Shown here piece by piece: positions 37,850 through 50,210 of a stretch of DNA of 64,000 bases. The DNA is from Mycteria americana. Lineage: Eukaryota > Chordata > Aves > Ciconiiformes > Ciconiidae. The notes under the pieces are model-generated. The model was given only the letters and a program-made list of their open reading frames with translations. It had not been told where the DNA came from and did not search any database. The stretch is taken from positions 80,707,062 through 80,771,061 of the forward strand of contig NC_134367.1 of NCBI RefSeq assembly GCF_035582795.1. The letters run 5' to 3'. A program made the position numbers and the translations under genes. Numbering within the stretch: position 1 is the first letter of the stretch; the number at the start of each line of letters is the position of its first letter.

Positions 37850-37908
37850 CCTACCTGTTGACAAGCTAAGCTACAACATGGAGCCAAACTGGTTCACAAA
37901 TGTTATTG

Positions 37909-37941
37909 AAGTTATATGGAAGTTATATGGAAGTTATATGG
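37909..37941. repeat. 11-bp tandem repeat x 3
   Basis: AAGTTATATGG three times exactly, followed by AAGTTCACAAATG; a second GTTCACAAATG precedes the array. It lies between the solo LTR and exon 2 of copy 5. Confidence 0.92.
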
Positions 37942-38733
37942 AAGTTCACAAATGTGAACCCGTTTGACAGGATGTCCTGTCAGCCACGATGACATGAAAA
38001 AGTGCAAATGTGCAGTCCAGAATTGGTGTGCTACTGGTGTCTTTATCCTTTCAGGAACCAACTGGCTTGACCAAATGGTGAAGGAGTTGGAATCAACAGA
38101 TGCCAAATATACAGAAGAAGAAATGAAAGAGAGAATAAATGTGAAAAGAAGCTAGACACATTTCCACATCCAGAATTTGGAGATCCTGGGATATATGAAA
38201 ATATTGGCACTGCTCTTCTTACAGGTAGTATTAGCTGAAAGACAATGGCTGATCTCAGAGGTAACGGAGAGCCTAGAGCCTTAACAACAACTATGGTCTG
38301 CACAAGTAGCATGTGCTGTTGCCCTTGCTGTCCCAACGCAAGGGCCTCAGAACCCAGATAATGCTGAGAAGCCACAGGGGGCTCCAGCCCTGGACCCAGT
38401 GTGTTTGATCAGTAAGACCTTTCTCTTGGGTGTCATGTCCTGAGGCTTGTCTCATGTGAAATGGTGCTCTGTGGCAGAGGCTAGCAGAAGCCTACACCAC
38501 CAATGCATCCCTGTGGGTTTTCCAAGGGATAAGATCTTTCTTCTCTGGTCTCACCTTTTCTTATTACCCACAATTCCTGAAAAGGCACATGTCACTGAAT
38601 AAGCTACTTCTGTCCTGTCACATTTCTTCTCACTTGCTTTACAGAGGATGAAGAAACTGCCTTCCAGAAGAATTATACTACCCCATCTGCCACCTCATCT
38701 CCTGCCCCCGTCCATTCTGCAAGCAAGACTAAG

Positions 38734-40170
38734 GGACTGAGGTCAGACTGACAGGCCTGTAGTTCCCTGGATCCTCCTTCTGGCCCTTGTTGTAGATGGG
38801 TGTCACATTTGCTAACCTCCAGGTAACTGGGACCTCCCCCGTTAGCCAGGACTGCTGGTAAAGGATTGACAGTGGCTTGGTGAGCACTTCTGCCAGCTCC
38901 CTCAGTACTCTTGGGTGGATCCTATCCAGCCCCACACACTTGTGTGTGTCTAAGTGGGGTAGCAGGTCGCTAACCATTTCCCCTTGGATTATGGGGGCTT
39001 CATTCTGCTTCCCATCCCTGTCTTCCAGCTCAGGGGACTGGGTACCCAGAGAACAACTGGTCTTACTATTAAAGACTGAGGCAAAGAAGGCATTCAGTAC
39101 CTCAGCCTTTTCCTCATCCTTTGTCACTATGTTTCCCCCCACATCCAATAAAAGATGGAGATTCTCCTTAGCCCTCCTTTTATTGCTAGTGTATTTATAG
39201 GAACATTTTTTATTGTCTTTTATGGCAGTAGCCAGATTAAGTTCTAGTTGTGCTTTGGCCCTTCTGATTTTCTCCCTGCATAACCTCTCGGCATCCTTGC
39301 AGTCCTCCTGAGTTGCCTGCCCCTTCTTCCAAAGGTCATAAACTCTCCTTTTTTCCTGAGTTCCAGCCAAAGCTCTCTGTTCAGCCAGGCTGGTCTTCTT
39401 CCCTGCCAGCTTCTCTTTTGGTACATGAGGACAGCCTGCTCCTGTGCCTTTAAGATTTCCTTCTTGAAGAATGTCCAGCCTTCCTGGACTCCTTTGTCCT
39501 TCAGGGCTGCCTCCCAAGGGACTCTGTCAACCAGTCTCCTAGACAGGCCAAAGTCTGCCCTCCAGAAGTCCAAGGTAGCAGTTCTGCTGACCCCCCTCCT
39601 TACTTCTCCAAGAATTGAAAACTCTATCATTTTGTGTTTGCTATGCCCAACAAGGCCTCCAACCACCACATCACCCACAAGTCCTTCTCTGTTCATGAAC
39701 AACAGGTCCAGCAGGGCTCCTTCCCTAGTTGGCTCACTCACCAGCTGTGTCAGGAAGTTATCTGCCACACAGTCCAGGAACCTCCTCGACTGTTTCCTCT
39801 CTGCTGTATTGTATTTCCAGCAGACATCTGGTAAGTTGAAGACCCCCATGAGAACAAGAGCTAACAATTGTGAGACTTCTCCCAGCTGCTTATAGAACAT
39901 TTCGTCTGCCTCTTCATCCTAGTTGGATGGTCTATAACAGACTCCCAATGGTATCTGCCTTGTTGGCCTTCCCCCTCATTCTTACCCATAAACACTCAGC
40001 CGTATCACCACCATCATTAAGCTCTAGACAATCAAAACACTCCCTAACATACAGGGCTACCCCACCGCCTCGCCTTCCTTGCTTATCCATTCTGCAGCGC
40101 TCCGGTTGTGCGAGTCATCCTACCATGTTTCTGTGTGGCAACTATATCATAGTGTTCCTGCTGCACAATG
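38734..40170 (-). mobile_element. CR1 LINE, ORF2 fragment (endonuclease to start of reverse transcriptase), lacking its 3' end
   Basis: Minus-strand translation gives two long overlapping open stretches. 39900-39244 contains GVFNLPDVCWKYNTAERKQS (endonuclease C-terminal half; the usual Asp of GDFNLP reads Val) and REGLVGDVVVGG; 39517-38729 contains KIRRAKAQLELNLATA, NAFFASVFNSKTS, NYRPVSLTSVP (linker and RT start). A frameshift separates them near 39300. More upstream endonuclease sequence runs to about 40170. The copy stops at the RT start, where exon 3 of copy 5 begins, and at its other end abuts the middle of exon 6. Loss of the 3' end is unlike ordinary CR1 5' truncation and points to a later deletion. 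Confidence 0.9.
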
Positions 40171-41715
40171 AAGCTATGAAAGAGAAATCCAAGGAAACCC
40201 ATGAAAAATTTGGGGACATTCTCTTCCAGAAGGGTAAGTATCTGTAAATGGAGAATGTGCCTTCTAAAGTCTCCTTCTGAGTGGGCCTCCTCACTTAGCC
40301 ATGAGCTTACTGGGCTGTCTGGGAAGGAGCGATGTGGGTGAGGTCTTTCCTGTGGCATCCTGTACAACAAGCCTCTGCTGTTGGCAGGATTTAGAGTTGT
40401 TCGTGAGAAACATACTGGAGTGTCTCAACTATCCTGGCTTAAGGTCCTCAGCCATTGCTTCCATGTTGCCCTATTTCCCTGTGGCAGCCCTGATTAGTTA
40501 GGCAAGTGAGCTATGAAGGTGGGGGCCAACACTGGTGTAAGTTATGCCAACAATAATGCACCAAATCTGCTTGGGCTGGATGGTTGTTCTTTACAGAGGG
40601 GTGGTGGTGTGGTCTTTGCCTGGCAGTCAGGTGATGAGGCCAATCCTGGATCATGGATCCAGGCTGAGCGTGTCACTTCATGAAAGTCCCCTTTGGGAGG
40701 AGGTATGCTAATGGGACAAGTGTCTCTTGAACTTCAAGGGAATGCATTGCTCACTGCTCTTCTGGCCTCACAGGCATCTTCTTGTTACGTCCTCAGTGAG
40801 AGCTGAGGAATAGTCTCAATATGATTCCTCCCAATGGGCATGTCAGTGGTGGCCCCAGAGATGGTCCCTCACTGACCCAGGGCCAGGGCCAGAGTTCTGA
40901 CAGCCCAGCTGCTCCCCATGGCATAAAGAGTCTTTGGTTTCTGACTACCGTGGGTATGGGCTTGCTTTAATCCCTTTCCTTCACCACTCCTTGGAGGAAA
41001 AAAGGATTTAACTGCTTTCCTCTCTACCACCTACCCCACTGCCCCAAATAACTTCCCCCTTCAGAGGGAGACATTCATAAATGGGCTTTCCCTTGTGACA
41101 AAACCAGGTTTCCTTCTCTTCCCTGTAAAAGCTTCATGAAACCACTTTGGAAACCCCCTCTGGGGAGGGAGGCATACAGGCAGTCCACGAGCAATGCTCC
41201 CTGTGGCCTGGCTGCAGCCTTTGCTTCTTATCTTTGCTACCTTGCCTCTCCCAGGCAATCAGACCTCTCAGGGGCATAAATCAGATCCTTCCCATGTACG
41301 CAACGATTCTGCCCCATTGCTGCCTGGGTATTATCCCCTCTCAGGAGCAGCTGGTACTTCTTGTTGTACATGGTACTTTTTATTGTACACAGGGGTTGTT
41401 GGGAACTGGAGAGACCTCTTCTCTAAAGCTCAGAATGAAGAAATGGACTGAAAATTTGAAGATTGCCTAGGAGGAACAAAGCTGGCAGCAAAGGTGAAAT
41501 ATGACGTGTACTGCAAGGCCTGAAAATAAGCAGATGAGCAGCACGACAGCAAGTCATGCTCCAAAGATGATTCTCCAAAGGTGGACAGTCCCCATGTGTT
41601 GTCCCCATGAGAAAAGAGAAACACCTCAGAGATCTTCCTGGCACCTCCAAGCATTCGGGTGCTAATTCTTAGGCGTGTGCTGGGTCTAGAGTATGTGCTT
41701 CGCTTGATGTAACCA

Positions 41716-41721
41716 AATAAA
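41716..41721 (+). other. Relic polyadenylation signal AATAAA after copy 5
   Basis: 193 bases after the terminal TGA of exon 7 of copy 5, in a plausible place for the ancestral gene's signal. Confidence 0.5.
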
Positions 41722-42589
41722 ATGTGTGTATGCCACGAGTGAATGCCTGGCATCATTCCAGGAGGGACACGGTGCACAGGCATCATAGCACCAGTCTGGT
41801 GGTGTCCCTGTGGCTGCTTCATGGCTTGAGATGGTGAATGAGGCCCCTGAGATGCTCAATATTGAGGCAGAGGAACCAATGCAGGGCCTCTCCTCTCAGG
41901 ACACAGTGGGCTTGACATGGATTTGTGGTGTGGGTCTGAACCCCCAAATGCCTGTGTATGGGGAGAGCATGATAGTCTGGGTTTAGATCCACCATGGCTA
42001 CCATGGTGTTGACATTTGTACAGCAAGGCCAGAAACGCCTTTGACACTTGGACAAACTCCTCACTTTGGTGCAGGGTGGGACTTCTGGAGCTCTTACTGC
42101 CATGAACTCTTAAGTAATGAACAACTATATGTTTTGTGGAGTGTTTTGCTCCCATTGGCCTCTTTGGGGACAGTTAGGTAAGTGGCAAGTGGGAAGAACC
42201 ATGACTTTTGAATGGAAGGATCAGGGGAAAGAAGCCCCTTAATGACCCTGTTGCTAAACTACTAAAGCTGCACTTGTTCGACAATAAATACATTTATGCT
42301 ACATAGGTATGATTTCCACACCCTCCTTGCTGATGTAGATGTCCTTGCTACATCTGTACAGAACATGCTGCATGACCTCTTGTCACAACCACTCTTTTGG
42401 AAAACCTAAGCTTTGGAAAAGCTTCGCTAAGGAAATGTCAACTCCATCTGGCAAAGGGAATTCACTTCCTTGGAAGAGAGATTCCTCTGCCGTATTCCCA
42501 GACAGATATATCTGCAGGGCTCTCTCACACCAAACTAAGATTAAAAACTGAGCAATCAGCAACCAAAAATGTAATTAACAAAACTGGGA

Positions 42590-42930
42590 AATTGTCAAGG
42601 CCCTGTCAAAGCCCTGACTGTCCCTGCCCAGCGCCCCCAGGACTCCTCCCACCCTGCCCATGTCAGCCCCCTGGGGCCGTCAGCCCCTGCCCCAGCGATG
42701 CCGCAGCAGGGCTGGTCTCCAGCTCCGCAGAGCCCTGCCCTACCTGGCCATGAGCCCTGCCAAGCTGGACCCATCCATGGACCCACGTCCTGGACCATCC
42801 TCATCCCATCACTGTCCCCAGGTGCCTGATGCCCGGCTGGGGCTGCCCTGGTTCCCATCGGATGCCCTGCTCGGGGCTGGGGTGGTGGGATGGGTCCTGG
42901 CTGCCAGGCCCTGCCCCATGTCTCCCTGAC
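42590..42930. other. GC-rich patch between copies 5 and 6
   Basis: A strongly C-rich segment (many CCCTGCCC and CAGCCCC blocks) open in several frames on both strands only because stops are rare in such sequence. No protein family recognised; probably repeat-derived. Confidence 0.5.
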
Positions 42931-43229
42931 AGGAATAATGAGGGATGTTGCAGATTTGGCTCTGATGGGCCACTCACAGCATGTTTCTCAGTCAGATTTT
43001 CTAAACTTCTCTGCAGGACGTGCCCATGTGAAATTGCTCTGCATGAAGAGGTGCGTTTGCTTGAACCTGTTGATTCTGGGCTTGTAGGTTTTCGTTCCCA
43101 GAAGAGTAGGACTTCATCTAACTCTGGGCTTCCATGGATGAAAAGAGACAAGCCACCATGCCCCATAGTTTTGGAATTAGCAACATTTTAATCTATTCCT
43201 TAATACATGTCCTTTGCTATTTCCTACAT

Positions 43230-43745
43230 AGAATCATAGAATCATTGAATAGTTTGGGTTGGAAGATGACCTTTAAAGGTCATCTAGTCCAACCCCGCCT
43301 GCAATAAGCAGGGACATCTTCAACTAGATCAGGTTGCTCAGAGCCCCGTCCAACCTGACCTTGACTGTTTCCAGGGATGGGGCATCTACCACCTCTCTGG
43401 GCAACCTGTTCCAGTGTTTCACTACCCTCATTGTAAAAAATTTTTTCCTTATATCTAGTCTAAATCTGCCCTCTTTTAGTTTAAAACCCCTTGTCCTATT
43501 GCAACAGGCCCTACTAAGAAGTTTGTCCCCATCTTTCTTATAAGCCCCCTTTAAGTACTGAAAGGCTGCAATAAGGTCTCCCCAGAGCCTTCTCTTCTCC
43601 AGGCTGAACAACCCCAACTCTCTCAGCCTTTCTTCATAGGAGAGGTGTTCCATTCCTCTGATCATTTTCATGGCCCTCCTCTGAACCCGCTCCAACAGGT
43701 CCATGTCTTTCCTGAACTGAGTACTCCAGAGCTGGATGCATGTAT
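43230..43745 (-). mobile_element. CR1 LINE, 5'-truncated, with 3' end
   Basis: On the minus strand the ORF2 C-terminus is open for about 126 codons (43704-43324): LLERVQRRAMKMIRGMEHLS, LFSLEKRRLWGDLIAAFQYL, RFRLDIRKKFFTMRVVKHWN. It is followed by the CR1 3' end; on the + strand this reads AGAATCATAGAATCATTGAA then the GGTTGGAAGATGACCTTTAA block. The open frame suggests a fairly young insertion. It lies just upstream of copy 6. Confidence 0.93.
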
Positions 43746-43849
43746 GCTGGACACGTACATGGTGATATCAAAAGCTATCTAGATAACAGACAGCAGTGTG
43801 CATCTCAGTGTCTGCAAGGAGTTGAACAGGGGAAAAATCCTGACCAGAA

Positions 43850-46800
43850 ATGGAGAAACAGTCACTGAAATATTCAAAAGACCTTTATTAAGATGAAAAG
43901 ATGACATCTCAAGATCTGTTGGTTTTTTTCCTGCAAAGGTATTTTGTGGCCTAAGGGCTCTTAGCAGCCCAGAAACTTTGGAAGCTCTGAAATCCTTTGA
44001 AACCAGGAGTGATGATGTGATTCTCACCATCTTTCCTAAAAGGGGTGAGTCTTGCTTGCTTGATGAAGAGTCCACTGCTGCAATCCAGAAGTGTGTGACT
44101 GCACATAACACAGCAATAACACCCACAATAGGTTAATGATGACTTCAGCCTGCTATGGAGGCGCAGGAGCAGGGGTTGTTCCATGGAGGAGGGCAGGAAG
44201 ATTGGTGTTTCCATAGACCTCCTCCACTGCAGGATGTGGGTCATTCCTGTGTGCTTGGTGGAGGTACAGGCACACCTGCCACGCATACTCTTGGACCTTT
44301 TTCCTCTCCCTTCCCATATGTTTCAGTCCCAGCATTTGGGGTTACCAGATCCCTTCATGGTTTCTCCTAATCACTTAGGGAAATATCTTAACAGGTCATT
44401 TGAAGAAAAAAGAAGAGGTGATGTTTGATCTGCATTGCATCCACTTCATGCTCAAACTGAATTTTTTTTTCTCAGACAGGAAAGGTATAAAATTGTGAGG
44501 TATCATGTAAATATCAAAAGTATTTTAGGTATCACTTGACATTTGAGTCTTAACATCTTGAAGTTCCAACCAATCTTAAAAGAACTGTGTTCGAAAATGC
44601 TTTATGTGACTCATTTTAAGTGTGATGTGGCCAAGATTCAACCCACTTAATTAGATGGTGTGGTGGTGAATGATGAGTAAGGTGAGAGAGGCGCAGCCTA
44701 ACTTTCAGCTTGACAGGGGCAAAGGGCTTCTGTCTTCTAAAACAACATTTCTCACAGAAATTATAGAAATATGACGTGGAGAGATGAACTCAGACTCTCC
44801 TGCTGGTTAAAAGGCTGAAACTGGATTTGGTCATGAGAAGGTAATGTAATGGTTGCACACAAACACCTCTGAAAAGCAGTAAAAACCTTGGATGGGACCT
44901 AAATTCTTTTAGTCTGTGAAGACTTACTTTTAACTGATTTCTCCAATTTTTTAAAATTTTCTTCTCAGAAATTGATTAATTATATTTCCTTTTGACTAAA
45001 TTGTCATTCCAGACTGTTCTGCATTTGTTTCTACAGACACAGTCATCAGTCTTTTCTGATTTGTGATATCTTCTAGTTTTCCAACTGGTGTTACCCAACC
45101 CTACTTAAGGGATTTCCTTCTCCAGACCTCTCAGTCTATGTATGCTTATGGGCGTATAGGCTGAAAACCTTGGCTATAATAAAACAGCCCCTTCTTAAAC
45201 CTCACAGCTTTTAATATTTTTTTTTTGCTTGTTTTTTTTTAGTTTTCTCTATAGTCCATGGAATTATCTATTTCTAGTAAAATGCTTATTTTGTATTTGT
45301 TTCCAATCTTATTAAAGAGAATGAAAAAATTCTCTTCAGAAGAACGATATCAACCTCATGTCCTGCTCCGCTTGTACTTTTCCAAAGCAAGGCTAAGGTG
45401 AATCTTCCTTTTGATTCAACCTGAAACTACTGTTATTAATAGCATTTTCATACAGATTAATTTTCCATTTCCTGTGTAAAATGTCTTTTCTGAGATTGCA
45501 TGTAGGCTTTAGAGGCATAATTATACATTTCCAAATGTGAAGTGATAAAGTGCTGTTTACAGAGACTGGACACACATTCTCTTGCAGCTGCAACTATAAC
45601 GGCTCCGTAGGTTATTGCTGCCTTCAGCTCATCCCTGCCAAAGACAACTGCTCCCTCAAATTTCCTGGGGGAGCTGCTCCCTGGCCTCTTTCATCCCAGA
45701 TAATCCAGACTAGGATCTCTTTAAACTAACTGTGAAAGGACCTTGAGTTGTCCAAAGCTTAGAGGTGAGCCTACCTGGACCTTTTCTTTACAGTGGACAC
45801 ACCATAATCACCCAGAGGGCTGTAAACTTCTAAAGGTTACATTTAAGGTTAGCTAAACAAGGACAATCAACGTTTAAAATACAGAAACTCAGTTTCTTCT
45901 GAGTGAGAACACAATAATGTAACAGACCTTTTAAATAAATCTCCTTTCTCCTCACAGTTTTTTTGTTTCAGTCCAGCAACATTTCGTGGCATTTTGGCTT
46001 GCAGCAGGCTCCACGCAGGCTGAATATTCCTGAGAAATTTGAGCTAGTGGCTGCCCCAAAGGCTAGGCTTACTTCCCTCTTCTGACTGTAGTTGTCTGCT
46101 CCTTCTTTTGCATGAGCTCTTGTTCTTGTCTAACACCCCCAGCTTTTTGAAGCAGCATGAAACACTCACTTTTGGTGGCGGCAAGCTGTCAGATTGTCCC
46201 AGCTGTCTTGCACAACCTCACCCCCGGTGCCTCTGGGTCTCTAAGAAAGAATTTTGCTGTTACTTCAGAGGCTTGGCTCTGTAATTTTCTGCTTCTTTCA
46301 GGCATCTCCTAATATCTGCCCTTGCCACAGGCTTCCTGCCTGCTGGGTCATGCACCCATGCTCCAGATGGCTTTCCCAGCTCAGGGCTCTCCTTCACCCA
46401 GAGCAGAGCAGGCACAGCAAGGCAAATGGGCAACCTCCTGCCCAGCCACTGAAAGGGAGCGGCATGGACACGACACTCTGTGCACGCACTGACAGACAGC
46501 ATCCCTCTCCCTCATACCTGGAGAGGGGCCGCAGTGCTGACTGGTTGTAGATATGCTAGAAGTTAGAGCCTTTTAGGCTGAGGGGGAAATTGGACGTGTT
46601 TCTGTAAAGGGAACTTTGGACCAAAAATCCCGTGGCAATCATTTAAGGTTTATTGCATTCCCTCTGGTTGTTTTAGCAAGAAACTCATTCATTATTTGAA
46701 AAATAATGAATTTATACCTTTACTATCAAGAAACAGCTTGCTAGCGAAGGTATACATTAATTATTTTTCAAATAGAATTAACAATTTTAGCAAATGTTAA

Positions 46801-49800
46801 AAATATATAGTTTCTGAGTATTTAACAGCTTTTTTGCTGGCTACTCAGTTGCATACTTCTGATTTTTTTCCAGATAAGATCCAGAACATCAAAGATGCAG
46901 CCATCTTCTACTTCTACTTTTGCTTCTACTCCTGGGGTAAGTACTTCACAGCTTTATGAATGGGAGAGGTACTTTCCATTGTCTGGAAAAATATTCTGAT
47001 TAATTGTGTGTACAGGTAAAAATAGCTGTAGTTTAAGTCAGCCTAGCTTTTTGGCACTGAACATGAAATTAGAATTTGACCCTATTTTTGGCAGATACTC
47101 CATGTTCTGACACTGAGTTATTTATGTCTTTCCACCAGAAAAGTAGTTATGCAAACATTTTAGCACTGAATTCTCCCAGGTTTTGAAATAACTCCCATGT
47201 ATTATTTTTAGGGTTCCAAAAAGACAGTTGTGATGTGGTTCAGCAGTGAACCTCTCTTAACAAATGACTGAGCCAGTGTTTAATGACAGGAGCTGTTTTT
47301 GTGCGAGTCTTGGTGCATTTGGCTGCTTCCCTCGTACACGTTGGCTGCTGCAGCTGGAACCTGATGAAGGGAGTTGCAGGGGGAGGCCACTGTACCCTCT
47401 TCATTGGTTCCTGTGCCCCTTGCTATCTCTCACCAACTTTCTGATGGCTGGTAAGAAGCAGATCTGGGCTGCCTGAGCAATGTTTGTTTATCAGAGAACT
47501 GCTCTGCCTAGACTCCAAGGGAAAAGGGAAGGCGGGACTGAAACATCAGGACAGGCTGGACATTGTCTTCAGAATTCTTGTTGGACAGTGTTTTTTAAGC
47601 CTTATTTATTGTGGACATGTAATCATTTACAGCCTGTGCAAAGTACATCACAGCAATCAGACTGGTGCAATTGCCTGAAGACTTGCTTATATTTAAAAAA
47701 AAACCAAACCCAAATCACTTTTAAAAACATGCTAGTTGTGTATGATTCAGTAAAACCCTATTATAACTCCAGTATCAAAAGAAAAATTTTCACCAGCTAT
47801 GACTGGTTTACGGTATGGACAGTTTCATTAATTTTCCTTGCCTGCAATATGGAGAAAATATCGATTATCTATTTTTCGATGCTTAGTTGTTACTATTTGT
47901 AAATATTCCAAAGACAAGACATGTTGAGTATCATATCCTGCATAAAATGGAGCAGTAAAATTGTTGAGTGGCATTTTTTGGAGGGGAAAAGAGATAACAT
48001 GACAATGAGAAACACTGTTATAATGAAAAAATCCATACTATGTTCAAAAATACAGAGATCAAAGGTTCTGACAGAACATGTACTTATGGACATAAATGAT
48101 GTTAATTATACCACAGACATACATGCTAAAACATTTGCAGAATTCAATTAGAAGGTTCTTCCAGAATTGAAATCTAATAAAGCACCTCTGAGTATCCCCC
48201 TGCTATATAGAAAATCTGTCTTCCATCTTATTTCTCCATAGTCAGCTTAATGTAAAGAAAACTAAATACAGCCAAGGAGTCGGGAAGAATTCAGAATTCT
48301 ATCCATTATTCACCCCAGCTAGTGCCTGGACATTATGCTTCAGTGCTCCTCTGTTCCTTAGTCCTTGCTTCACAGTCTAGGTCCCACAGTTGAATATAAA
48401 CCTAAGGTCACGAATGGAAGGTAGTGGTGGAGAAGAAGAAACCCTTTCTTCTTTACATAATGCATCTTTACTTTCACTGTTGCTGAATACTTTTTTCTCT
48501 TCAACAGTGGCTTGGGAATCGTCTTGACTGTGCAGTTGAATGAAACGGGCATTTCAGTGGTGAATACCTAAAGTCAATAAGCTATGACAAATCAAAGGAG
48601 GTGGGGTTAATGCTACTTAAAGTAAAGCATATTTCACCTTTTAGTCAGTGTATTACTGAAATCATGTACAACAGGTCATAATGACCCATTAAGATCAGTT
48701 CAATGATGCTTCACAATAGAAATGGTCAGGAAATTGCTGTTCCTGCAAGTGAAATGCAAATACTGTATATTTATGCAGTACAGTTGCTGGGTTTTATTGA
48801 AGCCTGAAATACCAAAACATAATTTTAGAAAAAAACTGGAACATTTTACATAAAATTTTCTATCCAGTGAAAAAAACTTTTCTTCTTGGAAAACATTTGG
48901 GCAGGAGCTCTTACCATTGAAATGTATTTTGAAGGACTAAAAATTGAGTTTGGATATGACATAATTCTAGTGAAATCATTTTGCACAGGAGGAATTTTGC
49001 CAAATTTGAACAAAAATGTGCTAAAGAAGCTAACCTTCACAAACAAAAGCACTTTTGTATTAATGAGACTTATGTCCAGTGCTCTCCATAATGATCCTCA
49101 GCAGCCAAAAATATGCACGTCTACACACAGCTGTAAATCCTAGGTCTTCTGGCAAAATCAGGACAACTCTTAGAGGTTCATTTTTGTTCCTAAGTTGTTT
49201 GGATGATGCTGGCCATGTACGAACAGAGGCAGTGGCCTAATTTTCAAAATTACAGAGCATTTATTTCCCATGGGTATCAGTAGATGGTGATAGCATGGAG
49301 TATCTCTTAAAATCAGACCAGCTAACATCATCAAAAAGATACATAAAGATACTTTGGGGGGAAATTTTGCCCAATATGGCAAAATTAAAAAAAAAAAAAG
49401 GTTCAATATGTTGTAATGGAATTTAAACTGCCTAAGACTGAACTGAGGAGTTAACTGTAAAATATGTATTCTATAGATGGAATTAAAAACTGCATGGCAG
49501 TCACATGAAACACTATATATTTGGCAAAAGTGTTTAACTACTGCTTATGTGTGTCTTCTCCCATTGGTCTTACTTCAGATGAAAAATGTCTTCTAAATGT
49601 CTTCTTCAAAATGTCTGAAATAGATAGGTGTTTAGGCAGTGCTACCCTGCCATCAGACAGCCTGCTTCCTTAGCACAGTATCTCCCCATCCCCTGGGGTC
49701 GGTTCCCCGGGAAGCACGCTTTCTGCTCACGACCCTGTATCTTCCCAGCACACTCACTCTTACAAATATGGACTCATCAGCTGTGTCAACGAACCTACCA

Positions 49801-50210
49801 GAGTTTCCTGGAAGCTAGTGGTAATGCAGTGTTCCCCATGTGCACCATTTTGTATGGGCAAAACAGCCTTGCATGAGGAAGAGCCTCTGCCCACTGCTTC
49901 CCTACCTATTCTGCCTCTTAGATTTCCTCAGCGGAGCTGGGACCCAAAGACTTTTCACAGCAAGCCCACTCAGGGAAAACTGTGAAGCCTACAGAAACAC
50001 TGCTGTAACTCTGCCAAAGGTACAGCCAAAATATAATTCTGCGCAAATTCTGTATCAGAATCAGATGCTGGGAATGAGAAGGGTAGCTCAGTTCCCTGGG
50101 TCTCCTTGACTGATGGAGATTGAAGCAGCTGCAAAGACGACCAGTTTGAAAGCTATGAAAGAGAAATCTTCAGAAACCCAAAAACATTTGGGAAGATTTT
50201 TTCAGAAAAG
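43850..50210 (+). pseudogene. SULT6B1-like pseudogene, copy 6 (heavily decayed)
   Basis: Exon 1 43850-44044: ATGGAGAAACAG, then a TAA, and after a frameshift SSPETLEALKSFETRSDDVIL and a GTGAGT donor. Exon 2 not found. Exon 3 45318-45397, 10 bases short. Exon 4 46874-46968: reads QNIKDAAIFYFYF, aligned to RNPKDVATSFYHF, then SWG aligned to ETWDD, with about 32 bases missing. Exon 5 48508-48600: acceptor CTTCAACAG, a WG start, stop in place of the conserved Trp, SYDKSKE before GTGGGG. Exon 6 50059-50210: NQMLGMRRVAQF, stop, AMKEKSSETQK, donor GTAAGC. Exon 7 not convincingly seen. Intron 1 (44183-44428) matches intron 1 of copy 5 (36403-36650), so the two are sister duplicates. Confidence 0.8.

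Larger units (their letters stand above)
35461..41523 (+). pseudogene. SULT6B1-like pseudogene, copy 5, disrupted by CR1 and LTR
   Basis: Exon 1 about 35461-35654: the start codon equivalent is ATA (35471-35473) and the frame is shifted, but its end reads LFSYRGIVYPATLSS and LAGYPKTG with a GTGAGT donor. Exon 2 38055-38199: GTNWLDQMVKEL, then TAG (38153-38155), a frameshift, FPHPEFGDPGIYE, and a lost donor. Exon 3 38645-38733: RMKKLPSRRII, His kept, 1 base short. Then a CR1 fragment replaces exons 4, 5 and the first part of exon 6. The exon 6 end is 40171-40233 (AMKEKSKETHEKFGDILFQKG without its first residues). Exon 7 41393-41523 is full length with a single in-frame TGA (41449-41451) and ends KYDVYCKA. 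A relic AATAAA sits at 41716-41721. Intron 1 also holds an older CR1 and a solo LTR. Confidence 0.9.

Noticed and set aside
39425..39895. Plus-strand open frame of 156 codons
   Set aside because: Antisense shadow of the CR1 endonuclease frame on the minus strand.
42397..43191. Several overlapping open frames of 87-121 codons on both strands
   Set aside because: They coincide with the C-rich patch, where stop codons are rare; composition is proline- and glycine-heavy with no motif.
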